Assembly (NCBI RefSeq): GCF_006335125.1
Contig: NZ_VDMO01000035.1
Location: 1 to 25,171 of the forward strand
From: Deinococcus radiopugnans ATCC 19172
GTDB taxonomy: Bacteria; Deinococcota; Deinococci; Deinococcales; Deinococcaceae
DNA length: 25,171 nt
Direction: 5' to 3'
Shown here piece by piece: positions 15,724 through 22,905 of this stretch (positions are counted from its first letter, which is position 1; every line of letters starts with the position of its first letter). Position numbers and translations under genes: made by a program. The notes under the pieces are model-generated. The model did not search any database and was not told the origin of the DNA. It saw nothing but the letters and a program-made list of their open reading frames with translations.

Positions 15724-16466
15724 GCGGTGCCTCCCTGGGTGAAGCGGCGAAGCGCGCCCAGCAAACGCTGCACAAGGGGCCGGGGCGCGGGAGAGGCGGG
15801 AGCAACAGTGACGGGCGCCAGGTCATTCACGGTGAAAAATCCTGAGCCCTGCGGCGACGCGGCATGATGGGAAGCAGGGGCCGGGCGTAGGCCCGCCGCC
15901 CGCTGGGGCGCGATCAGGTCCATGGCCCGCAGCCGGTACAGGACCGTCTGCATGTCGTGTGGCGACAGCCCCAGCTGCGGCGCGAGTTCGGCGGCGCTGC
16001 TGCCCCCCGTCAGGTGAGGTTGCACGAGGGCCCAGAGTGACGCGAGCGAACCGGGCACGGGCGGGGAATGGGGCACGGGCACGAAGCGTGTCTCGGGGTG
16101 CGGCAATTGATCGTCGGGAATCACCGCCCCACCCATGCCGGGGAATGAGGATTCGACCAGCTCGTGAACCAAGCTGGCAAACGGGTGATCGTAAAAATGG
16201 ACGTCGCCCACGAGCAGGGCCTGTCGGTGGAACTCGAAGGCCCCGTGGCCCTGGATGTGCAGCTGATAGAGGATGCCCCGTGCCCGGGCCAGGGCTTCCA
16301 CCGGAAAGCCGTCCAGGTACATCGCACGCAGCTGCCCTCTGTTCAACACCAATTCAACGGTCTTGCCCTGATAGGAGGAGTGAAAAAACAACGTCCCAGT
16401 GTGAACGTGCAATATTTTTGCCAGATCGGCGAGCGTTTGGTGTTTAAGGTCGCCGAACAGGGCCAT
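15720..16466 (-). CDS. DUF4388 (PatA-N-like) protein, first gene of GTPase operon
   Basis: Residues 1 to about 100 (MALFGDLKHQTLADLAKILH, TGTLFFHSSYQGKTVELVLN, GQLRAMYLDGFPVEALARAR) match DUF4388, the PatA N-terminal type of domain that accompanies gliding, response-regulator and GTPase systems. A middle stretch (SAAELAPQLGLSPHDMQTVLYRLRAMDLI) looks like a small winged helix. The tail is proline- and alanine-rich and ends with a basic amphipathic segment. AAGGAG precedes the ATG. It leads an operon with the GTPase, Roadblock and V4R-like genes and probably serves as an effector or scaffold; the role is inferred from context. Confidence 0.85.
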   Translation of the reverse strand: MALFGDLKHQTLADLAKILHVHTGTLFFHSSYQGKTVELVLNRGQLRAMYLDGFPVEALARARGILYQLHIQGHGAFEFHRQALLVGDVHFYDHPFASLVHELVESSFPGMGGAVIPDDQLPHPETRFVPVPHSPPVPGSLASLWALVQPHLTGGSSAAELAPQLGLSPHDMQTVLYRLRAMDLIAPQRAAGLRPAPASHHAASPQGSGFFTVNDLAPVTVAPASPAPRPLVQRLLGALRRFTQGGTA

Positions 16467-16805
16467 ATCAACTCCTTGTAAGAGACGAGAAAGGGTGTCT
16501 GAGACGGGAAGCAGCCGCAGCGTCTGCTGGCCGGGTTTAGTTGTATCCGGTGCAATGTGACAAATTCATCACCCAGGAAAACGGCCGACTGAATGATGGA
16601 ACCACGAACACTTTCTGAGGATATGGAGGACAGTGCCTGCGCTCTCGCCGTGCTGTAGAACAGTGTTTGTCGTCAATTTCTGCGGATGATGGCCTGCGAC
16701 GAGGAGGGCGCCCTGGCAGGGCGACGCAGCGGATTACTGGTCAATTTGAGACCTGAAACACTGAGAATGAGAGAGAGATGGCTGTAGCCATGCGGTCAGT
16801 CGTTG
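16467..16805. other. Non-coding stretch upstream of the GTPase operon
   Basis: About 340 bases hold no convincing gene. The part next to the operon carries the promoter candidate at 16534-16563. A short perfect palindrome ATGGCT/AGCCAT lies at 16778-16791. Base composition is AT-richer than in neighbouring genes. I see nothing else. Confidence 0.5.
16534..16563 (-). promoter_or_regulatory. Candidate sigma-70 promoter of the GTPase operon
   Basis: On the minus strand TTGTCA (complement of 16558-16563) is followed after 18 bases by TAAACC (complement of 16534-16539), about 70 bases before the DUF4388 start. The -35 is good and the -10 is weak. Confidence 0.35.
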
Positions 16806-17548
16806 TCAGGTTTCTGTGAAGTTCCGCCGGAGCTGAGTTGTCAGAACTCTAGGCAGAGAGACCTGAAATCTGGCTCCGTCCTGCGCTGCATTGGTGCCTT
16901 CTCCCCGTCCACCGTGCCGCTTGACAAGTGAATTGACAATCGTCAGGCCCAGGACGAAGCCTGGAGTGCCGCCTACCAGAAAAGAGAATTGCTCGAAAAC
17001 CCGTGCCCTGGATTCGGTGGCGATGCCAGGGCCGATGTCGTGACCGTCACCGTGATACAGCCTGTCTGTGGCGTGAGCTTCAGGGTGTTATCGAGCTGAT
17101 TCGTGATGATCTACCGCAGCCGAACCGCGTCGCCGCTGAGGGGAGCCGGCTGAGCCTAGATCAGCAGCCTGACCCTTTTTGCCCTGACGGGCGGCCCGAA
17201 GCTGAGGTTGAGCTTGCCTGCGTCCGCCAGCGACAGGTGCCGCAAGTCCTCGGCCAGCCGGGCCTGCAACACAGCCAGGGGGGTTCGTAACTCGTGGGCC
17301 ATGGTGGCTGTGGTCGTCTGGGGCTCGGTTTCCAGCCGTTCGAGTAAAGCGGCCATGAGGTTGAAGTCGTCGATCAACCGAATGGCCTCGCCGTCATGTC
17401 TGCTCAGTGGTCCGCTGCGCTGCCGGGGCGAGAGCCTGGCACGGGCACTCAGATCGCCGCCTGCAACCTGCCGGGCGGCCCTGGAAACCTCGCTGAGCGG
17501 TCTGGCCAGACAATCAGCGCCGCAAGTACAAGTATCGTGGCGGCCACG
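16806..17548 (-). pseudogene. Decayed sensor histidine kinase
   Basis: Pieces in several frames line up in the right order: a membrane helix (GGTVAATILVLAALIVW); a HAMP-like part in a shifted frame (RPLSEVSRAARQVAGGDLSA); the dimerisation H-box (ATMAHELRTPLAVLQARLAE); the N-box (DAVRLR-stop-IITNQLDNTLKLTP); the G-box (DIGPGIATESRARVFEQFS and FVLGLTIVNSLVKRHGG) in another frame; and a normal end (ARFQVSLPRV) with stop at 16806. There is an in-frame TAG where a glutamine is expected, at least two frameshifts, and deletions between H-box and N-box and before the membrane helix. It cannot make a working kinase. It follows a likewise broken response regulator, as in a normal regulator-kinase operon. 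Confidence 0.85.
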
Positions 17549-17550
17549 GT

Positions 17551-18174
17551 TCCGCCCAGCGATCCCAGGAGAGGTCAGTCCCTCCCTGGCCCCCCAGTTC
17601 GCGCCTCATGCTGTTGAGGTGAGCGTCAACCACCCGCTCCAGCGCTCCGGATTCGGGCAGACACCACTCCAGCAACTCGGCGCGGCTGAAGACCCGGCCT
17701 GGTGCTGGGCCAACACTTTCAGCAGGCGGTCTTCGCTCAGGAGCAGGTCCAACCGCGCTCCCCCAGCGCTGAACCGCATGCCACACGGATCAATCTCGAT
17801 GCCCGCCACAGAAATGGGTTTTCCTGGATCGACGGGGCGGGCGCGGCGCAAAACGGCCTTGACGCGCTCCACCACTTCCGGCGAATTAAAGGGGTGGATC
17901 ACACTGGCGTCGGAAAGGGGTGGATCACACTGGCGTCGGTGCCCATTTGCAGATCGACCAGCCGGTCAATGTCGTCCATACAGGCCGCCAACATGATTAC
18001 CGGGTTCTCTCCGGCCTGGCGCACCTGCCGCAGGATCCCGAAGCCGTCGACCCTGGGCAGCGCCACCTCCAGCAGCGCCAGTTCGGGCTGAACAGCGTGA
18101 AACAGCCGCAGGGCCGTCAGGTGTTGCCAATCGGCGTCACTCAGCCGCGCCGCCCACTGCGGCTGTCGTCCCAT
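17551..18174 (-). pseudogene. Decayed OmpR-family response regulator
   Basis: The receiver part reads TALRLFHAVQPELALLEVAL, PRVDGFGILRQVRQAGENPV and IMLAACMDDIDRLVDLQMG. The aspartate that is normally phosphorylated (LLDVALP) is glutamate here (LLEVALP). The first 30 or so residues, with the acidic pocket, are missing. A 26-bp tandem duplication at 17888-17939 shifts the frame after VIHPF. The output domain continues in the next frame (NSPEVVERVKAVLRRARP, LLLSEDRLLKVLAQHQ) and then shifts again, apparently by loss of one base near 17702, to PGRVFSRAELLEWCLPES and ALERVVDAHLNSMRREL. It abuts the membrane helix of the broken kinase. Confidence 0.85.
17888..17939. repeat. 26-bp perfect tandem duplication inside the response regulator
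   Basis: Two exact copies of a 26-base unit (starting AAAGGGGTGGATC, ending GGCGTCGG) lie at 17888-17913 and 17914-17939. Because 26 is not a multiple of three, the extra copy breaks the reading frame; dropping one copy reconnects ASVIHPF with NSPEVVERV. Confidence 0.95.
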
Positions 18175-18282
18175 TCCCGAGATGACCTGAGGGGGGGCCT
18201 GTAACTATCCGCCAGCAAGCCCCAGCGTCTTACCTGAAGCTTCTTGCGATGAGATGAAACGGCAGGCCTTGATCCGAGAGGG

Positions 18283-18906
18283 CTATCCCGACTGTACCGC
18301 AGTGATCTGGTAGTCGATCGGCTTGAAGGTGCCGTTGTTGCTGCCCTCCGCCGAGCAGGCCGTCAGACCCACCACCAGGTCCATCTCCGCACGCAGTTCC
18401 AGCGACTGTCCAGCCTGCGAAATGGGAGGTCCGATCTTCACGCGGCCGTCCTCACCCACCAGCACGTTCATAAAGATGTTGAGGGTGGTGGGGATCTGAT
18501 CAGGCCGGATACCGTAGGGCGCCAGGGCCTGCACCAGGTTACCGAAACAACTGGGGTGTCCCTCGGCGGTGCCAGGGGGATAGAGCAGTTCAAACGTCTC
18601 GGTCGAGCAAGGCGTCAGCAAAAAGTCATGACGCCCCACATCGTCTCTCAACAGGGTCAGCATCGGACGGCTGCGGTTGGAGTACAGGACATGCCCGCTG
18701 GTGAGGTAAATGGTTTCGTTGTAATCAAAAGTTCGGCCGGAGGACAGCCACTCGCCGCTGTCGCCGTCTGCGTACGCCATCAGGTCAGCCACCTGCTCAC
18801 CGCGTGGGTCAGTCACCACCAGCACCTCACCCCGGCGCAGGCGAAAGGCAGTCCCGCTCTGGGGGGGAATGCGGTGGGGTCCGGCCTGGGAAACAGGGTC
18901 AGTCAT
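18283..18906 (-). CDS. DUF1989 (urea carboxylase-associated / carboxyguanidine deiminase-like) protein
   Basis: This 207-residue cytoplasmic protein starts MTDPVSQAGPHRIPPQ at 18906, with AGGAGAG upstream, and its start overlaps the end of the N-hydroxylase gene by eight bases. Family features include GEQVADLMAYADGD, TFDYNETIYLTSGHVLYSN, HDFLLTPCSTETF, HPSCFGNLVQALAPYGI, TTLNIFMNV and the C-terminal TACSAEGSNNGTFKPIDYQI with probable metal-binding residues. DUF1989 proteins occur in urea carboxylase operons, and the CgdA/CgdB members act as carboxyguanidine deiminase. Coupling to a guanidino N-hydroxylase suggests action on a guanidine-type or hydroxyguanidine substrate. Only one DUF1989 gene is present, whereas CgdA and CgdB act as a pair, so the reaction may differ. 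Confidence 0.85.
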   Translation of the reverse strand: MTDPVSQAGPHRIPPQSGTAFRLRRGEVLVVTDPRGEQVADLMAYADGDSGEWLSSGRTFDYNETIYLTSGHVLYSNRSRPMLTLLRDDVGRHDFLLTPCSTETFELLYPPGTAEGHPSCFGNLVQALAPYGIRPDQIPTTLNIFMNVLVGEDGRVKIGPPISQAGQSLELRAEMDLVVGLTACSAEGSNNGTFKPIDYQITAVQSG

Positions 18907-19726
18907 GGGCACTCTCCTGCTCGAAAGGACGCGAGGTGGAGAGGAAGGGGCAGCGGGCGATATCAGGGCCTGTCTCGGGAATACGCCGGGCATTCGGCCG
19001 TGACGGGAAGCGCGCCTGCCAGTCCGGCTCTACCGCACGCCCCGAGTATTGCCGTGCCTCGGACGCCTGTCCGTGATCCGCCAGGTTCGGATTCAGACTG
19101 CCCTGCAACTTCATCTCGCGGCCACGGATCGTTTCCTGAAAGCGGGGCCAGCGGCCGTCGCCTTTCAAGGCGCGGAACTGCCGGTGTGCGTTGAACACCA
19201 GCGCCGGGTCAGGGAAGGCCCGCGCGACGCGGCTGCTGCGCGGATGCCCTCCGATGATGAAAAAGGCCCGCCCCGCAAAGGAGAACCCGAAGGAGGGATC
19301 GCTGGGATCCGCGCTGACCTCAGGACTATAGGGTGAGGTGTCGGCGCGGTGCAGCGCCCGGAGCTGCTCCCAAAGCCGCGCCTCGAAGGTGAGTTCATCC
19401 ATTTCACGCGGCCCGCGGAACACCGCCACCATGGTGGTGAAATCCGAGTCCATCTCGTCCTGATCATGGCAGAAGCGCTGCAGATCGCGGGCCAAGGCCG
19501 CCGTAGCTTCCGGACTGCCCAGTTCGCCGTAACTGGCGAAGGCGTAGTGGTCGGTGTTGAAGGCGGCCTTGGCCGCCACGCAGGAGAAGTTCGGAGCCAG
19601 GATTCGGTCCCGAAACGTCTGGTGGGCCTGTCTCACGAAATGTCCGCCCGTCCCCTGCAATTCGCCGTTTTCAATCAGGTGGTAGCTGTTGGGGCCACGC
19701 CCTGTTGAGGGGTTGTCATTGAGCAT
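18899..19726 (-). CDS. YqcI/YcgG family heme-dependent N-hydroxylase (GntA/DcsA-like)
   Basis: The 275-residue protein begins MLNDNPSTGRGPNSYHL behind GTGGAGGAAC. It has YqcI/YcgG family features: PNFSCVAAKAAF, YAFASYGELGS, DFTTMVAVFRGP, FEARLWEQLRALH, FFIIGGHPRSSRVARAF, LVFNAHRQFRALK and REMKLQGSLNPNLADHG, with a final CPF. Characterised members are heme enzymes that hydroxylate guanidino nitrogens, such as DcsA on L-arginine in the D-cycloserine pathway and GntA on enduracididine in guanitoxin synthesis. Here it is the first gene of a two-gene operon with an overlapping DUF1989 gene. The substrate is unknown; arginine or a related guanidino compound is inferred. Confidence 0.85.
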   Translation of the reverse strand: MLNDNPSTGRGPNSYHLIENGELQGTGGHFVRQAHQTFRDRILAPNFSCVAAKAAFNTDHYAFASYGELGSPEATAALARDLQRFCHDQDEMDSDFTTMVAVFRGPREMDELTFEARLWEQLRALHRADTSPYSPEVSADPSDPSFGFSFAGRAFFIIGGHPRSSRVARAFPDPALVFNAHRQFRALKGDGRWPRFQETIRGREMKLQGSLNPNLADHGQASEARQYSGRAVEPDWQARFPSRPNARRIPETGPDIARCPFLSTSRPFEQESAHD

Positions 19727-20077
19727 CGTTCCTCCACGTTCCGCGTGTCCCGGAAGAGCCGGGCGCGGTTGTCTATGCCCAACGTAGCGTCGACTGGCCA
19801 GCGACTGTGTAGAGTGTGCCGCTAACTCAAGAAAAGTCAGGGAGCCGTGAAGAAAGCCAGAAAGGCCCTCTCAGACAGGCTCTGGGACCACAGCCACCAC
19901 CGTGTATGGATTGCTTGTGCAAGGGCAGTCGGGCTGGGGTCACGCTCCTCCCCGACTCCCCTTCAAAACTCCCGACCTGAGATCAAAAGTCGGCTCTTTT
20001 CTATAAGGGTCCTCACATGGGGCACAGCAATGCTGAAGGGGCCATTGCGGACGCGCCCTCTGGCCCAGGAGTTCACC
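19727..20077. other. Divergent intergenic region between N-hydroxylase and esterase genes
   Basis: About 350 bases separate the two divergent starts. An open frame joins the esterase gene from 19847, but it lacks a good ribosome site and its translation looks non-native, so I treat it as leader DNA. CCGAC/GTCGG (19972-19976 and 19989-19993) can form a small hairpin just before a TATAAG box. No riboswitch was recognised. Confidence 0.45.
20002..20007 (+). promoter_or_regulatory. Possible -10 box of the esterase gene
   Basis: TATAAG lies 70 bases before the ATG at 20078, within one of the few AT-rich spots of the region. No good -35 hexamer is found at the usual distance. Confidence 0.3.
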
Positions 20078-21214
20078 ATGCCAGACCAGACTTCCCAGAT
20101 CAGTTGGCCCCTGACCGATCCGGCGGCCGCCCTCTCCGCTTTTCTCGCTGCCCTGCCTGACGCGCCACACTTGCTGGGGCTGGGTGAGCCCACCCACGGC
20201 GTCGAGGCCTTTCCTCTCTGGCGCAATCGCATCTTCCAGACCCTGGTGGAAACACAGGGCTTTCGCTCCATCGCCATCGAGAGCGACATCATCGCTGGCC
20301 TGCAGGCGGATGCTTATGTCGCCTCCGGACAGGACACCCTGGACGAGGTGATGACAGGTGGGTTCAGCCACGGCTTCAGAGGAGTGCAGGCCAATAGGGA
20401 CTTGGTGGTCTGGATGCGTCAGTTCAATGCTGGACGCAATGAACTGGACCGAGTCAGGTTCTACGGCTTTGATCCGCCTATCGAGAACATGTGGGCAGCC
20501 AGCCCACGGCACGTCCTGCTGGCCCTCTGGGACTTCCTGGCCCCACGCTTTTCCCACCTGCCTGCAGACCGAGCCACGCTGGAGCACCTCTGTGGAGACG
20601 ATGCCCGCTGGACGAACCAGGCCGCTGCGATGGACCCCAGCCAGTCCATTGGAGCGACAGCAGACGCCTGGCACCTGCGGGCGCTGGCCGATGACCTGCT
20701 GGGGTTTCTCGAAACCCAGCGCCCTGGACTCGGGGCGCAGCCTGAGCTCTGGGAGGCACGGTTGCACGCCCGGACGGCCCTGGGTCTGCTGCGCTACCAC
20801 GCCAATCTGGCTACCCCCTCAGCGGACCGCATCTCGCAGATGCTGGCCCTGCGCGCGGTGATGATGGCGGACAATCTCCGTGCCATCGCCGAACGGGAAA
20901 TGGAGCGCGGCCCCACGCTGGTCTTCGCCCACAATTCTCACCTACAGCGTGGGGCCAGTCAGATCCGGATGGAGACCATGAACGCCGACTGGTGGCCCGC
21001 CGGGGCGCATCTTCTCGGACGGGGCACACCGTACGCCGTCATCGCCATGTCCAGCGGTGAGGGTGCAGCGCTGCTCTTGCCGGACGCCGGGGAAGGCCAT
21101 CAGCGGAGCGGGGCGTCCCTTCAGGCCACTCCAGGACGCCTCGAACGAGACGGGGTGCTGGTCGTCGCAGCGGGATCAGAGATTCCATCCGAAACACGGT
21201 CTCCATTGGGTTGA
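20078..21214 (+). CDS. Erythromycin esterase-like protein
   Basis: The 378-residue product starts MPDQTSQISWPLTDPAAAL with AGGAG seven bases upstream. Family motifs are clear: HLLGLGEPTHGVEAFPLWRN (catalytic Glu and His region), RSIAIESDIIAGLQADAYV, GGFSHGFRGVQANRDLVVWM, VRFYGFDPP, RAVMMADNLRAIAEREM and TLVFAHNSHLQRG. EreA/EreB open the macrolide lactone ring, but many environmental homologues do not act on macrolides, so resistance should not be assumed. The last 35 or so residues (TPGRLERDGVLVVAAGSE...) do not resemble the usual C-terminus, which suggests an altered or shortened end. It is transcribed divergently from the N-hydroxylase operon. Confidence 0.82.
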   Translation: MPDQTSQISWPLTDPAAALSAFLAALPDAPHLLGLGEPTHGVEAFPLWRNRIFQTLVETQGFRSIAIESDIIAGLQADAYVASGQDTLDEVMTGGFSHGFRGVQANRDLVVWMRQFNAGRNELDRVRFYGFDPPIENMWAASPRHVLLALWDFLAPRFSHLPADRATLEHLCGDDARWTNQAAAMDPSQSIGATADAWHLRALADDLLGFLETQRPGLGAQPELWEARLHARTALGLLRYHANLATPSADRISQMLALRAVMMADNLRAIAEREMERGPTLVFAHNSHLQRGASQIRMETMNADWWPAGAHLLGRGTPYAVIAMSSGEGAALLLPDAGEGHQRSGASLQATPGRLERDGVLVVAAGSEIPSETRSPLG

Positions 21215-21226
21215 TTGTGAAGCAGC

Positions 21227-21724
21227 TCAGCCCACGGCTCTCTTGACGAGGGCGGTGATCCTTTCCTCAATGCCCGGCGTCCAGTCCATCAAGGCAAAGG
21301 CTGTCGGCCACAAGGCACCGTCGTCAAGCTTCGCCTCGTCGCTGAAGCCCAGCGTCGCGTACCTCGTCTTGAACTTGCGCGCACCCTGGAAGAAACAGAC
21401 CACCTTGCCCTCCTGGGCGTAGGCGGGCATGCCGTACCAGAGCTTCGGCTGTAGGTCAGGTGCGCAGGACGTGATCAGGGCATGCAGCCGCTCGCCCAGA
21501 ACTCGGTCCGGCTCCGGCATTTCCGCCAGTTTCGCCAGGACCTCAATCGTCCCGTCTCCCCTGGCGGCCCGCGAGCCGCGCCGCGAACTTCCCCTCAGTT
21601 CCTGGGCACGTTCCTTCATCGCGGCCCGTTCATCGTCCGTGAAGCTCTCAGACACGTTTGCTTTGCTGGCCTTTGCCGGTCGTGTGCCGGGTTTCGCAGT
21701 CTTTCCGGAAATCTTTCCTGTCAT
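21227..21724 (-). CDS. DUF1801 domain protein
   Basis: This 165-residue protein has a basic, disordered N-terminus ([20 protein letters not shown]), a helical linker, and then the DUF1801 domain: [62 protein letters not shown], ending [20 protein letters not shown]. The W-GMPAY motif is diagnostic. Members include YdhG-like proteins; the biochemical role is not settled. The ATG at 21724 is preceded by GGAAGGA. It converges on the esterase gene, with stops 12 bases apart. Confidence 0.85.
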   Translation of the reverse strand: MTGKISGKTAKPGTRPAKASKANVSESFTDDERAAMKERAQELRGSSRRGSRAARGDGTIEVLAKLAEMPEPDRVLGERLHALITSCAPDLQPKLWYGMPAYAQEGKVVCFFQGARKFKTRYATLGFSDEAKLDDGALWPTAFALMDWTPGIEERITALVKRAVG

Positions 21725-21783
21725 CACATTCCTTCCTATTGGGAAAACGCGAGTGACGGCGAAGCCGTTGGAGGCATGTCGCG

Positions 21784-22194
21784 TCAGCGCCGCTCCTGGA
21801 TACGGATCAGGTTGCCTGCGGGATCACGGAAGGCGCAGTCACGAACGCCGTACGCCTGCTCCGTTGGTTCCTGAACGACCTCGGCGTCGCTGGCTTGCAA
21901 CCGATCAAACGTCTCGTCCAGATCGTCGGTGGCCAGATTGATGCTGGCGTAGCTGCCCTTGGCCATCATCTCGGTGATGGTGCGGCGCTCGGCGTCGGTC
22001 AGACCCGGATCCATGGCCGGTGGGTGCAGCACAATGGACGTGCCGGGCTGGCCCACCGGACCCACCGTGATCCAGTACATGCCGCCGTACTCGACACTGT
22101 CCCGGACCTCAAAGCCGAGGGTGTCGCGGTAAAACGCCAGCGAGGCGTCTGGACTGGTATGCGGCAGGAACGTCTGATGGATGGTGAGATTCAT
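21784..22194 (-). CDS. VOC family (glyoxalase/bleomycin resistance-like) protein
   Basis: The 136 residues show the paired beta-alpha-beta-beta-beta modules of the vicinal oxygen chelate fold: [61 protein letters not shown] and [19 protein letters not shown]. The substrate cannot be read from the sequence. It starts nine bases after the stop of the AraC-type regulator gene, so the two are probably one operon; VOC-AraC pairs of this kind are common. Confidence 0.87.
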   Translation of the reverse strand: MNLTIHQTFLPHTSPDASLAFYRDTLGFEVRDSVEYGGMYWITVGPVGQPGTSIVLHPPAMDPGLTDAERRTITEMMAKGSYASINLATDDLDETFDRLQASDAEVVQEPTEQAYGVRDCAFRDPAGNLIRIQERR

Positions 22195-22203
22195 GCCTTC
22201 ATC

Positions 22204-22647
22204 CTAGGTTTGCCGCGCCTTCAGTGCTTCTCGATTCCTGATCGGACGGGTGACCTGCTTCGCCACGCAGGGCGGCATGCCCGCCGTCGTGCCCGCCGCG
22301 TGCTGACGGTAGAGACTGGGCGACATCCCCACCAATTCGGAGAAGCGGGTGCTGAAGGTGCCCAGCGACGAACAGCCGACCTCGAAACAGACCTGCGTGA
22401 CGCTCAGATCCCCCTGACGCAGCAGCGTCATGGCGCGCTCGATGCGCCGCGTCATCAGGTAACTGTACGGGGACTCGCCGTAGGCCAGCCGGAACTGTCG
22501 GCTGAGGTGTCCTGCCGACATATGCACCCCCGCGGCCAGCACCTCGACATTCAGGGGTCGCGCGTATTCCCGGTCAATCCGGTCACGCACACGGCGCAGC
22601 CGCGCGAGATCGCGCAGGTGCTGCGGCGTGGCGGCGGAGCTGTCCAT
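22204..22647 (-). CDS. AraC family transcriptional regulator
   Basis: The 147-residue protein is essentially the DNA-binding domain alone: RIDREYARPLNVEVLAAGVH, MSAGHLSRQFRLAYGESPYS, YLMTRRIERAMTLLRQGDLS, VTQVCFEVGCSSLGTFSTRF and SELVGMSPSLYRQ, the two helix-turn-helix units of the family. It has no separate ligand domain. It precedes the VOC gene with which it probably forms an operon. An inverted repeat just upstream may be its operator. Confidence 0.9.
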   Translation of the reverse strand: MDSSAATPQHLRDLARLRRVRDRIDREYARPLNVEVLAAGVHMSAGHLSRQFRLAYGESPYSYLMTRRIERAMTLLRQGDLSVTQVCFEVGCSSLGTFSTRFSELVGMSPSLYRQHAAGTTAGMPPCVAKQVTRPIRNREALKARQT

Positions 22648-22669
22648 GATGCTTCAGGATAAACCTATC

Positions 22670-22682
22670 TGACCATACGTCA
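22670..22682. promoter_or_regulatory. Inverted repeat upstream of araC-type gene, possible operator
   Basis: TGAC-CATAC-GTCA lies about 23 bases before the regulator start codon. On the minus strand CTGACG and TATCCT, 16 bases apart, overlap it as a weak promoter. The symmetry would suit a dimeric regulator, but it is short. Confidence 0.25.
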
Positions 22683-22758
22683 GGGTGACGAACACCTGTC
22701 GTGACAGACGGCCCGCATGACGAGATGGCAGGAGACCTTGGAAAGTCTGACGCTCTCC

Positions 22759-22794
22759 CGCTCAAGGCGAGCGACGCTCCAAGAGGGGTTGGAG
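22759..22794. repeat. Two small hairpins in the repA-araC gap
   Basis: CGCTC/GAGCG (22759-22773, loop AAGGC) is followed by CTCCAA/TTGGAG (22777-22794, loop GAGGGG). The gap from 22648 to 22905 otherwise holds no gene. They could be a terminator for repA or remains of a mobile element end. Confidence 0.3.
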
Positions 22795-22905
22795 TTCTGG
22801 CCTTCGCGAATGGGGAGGGTAAGTTTTTCCGTTCCATTCCCGTCTAGGACGCGAGCCCAGCTCCTTCGCCGGGCGGGCCAATAAGGAAATGCTGTCCTGC
22901 ACGCC

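Noticed and set aside
19847..20077. N-terminal extension of the esterase by 77 residues
   Set aside because: The family motifs start after MPDQT at 20078, which has a good ribosome site; the extension looks like leader DNA.
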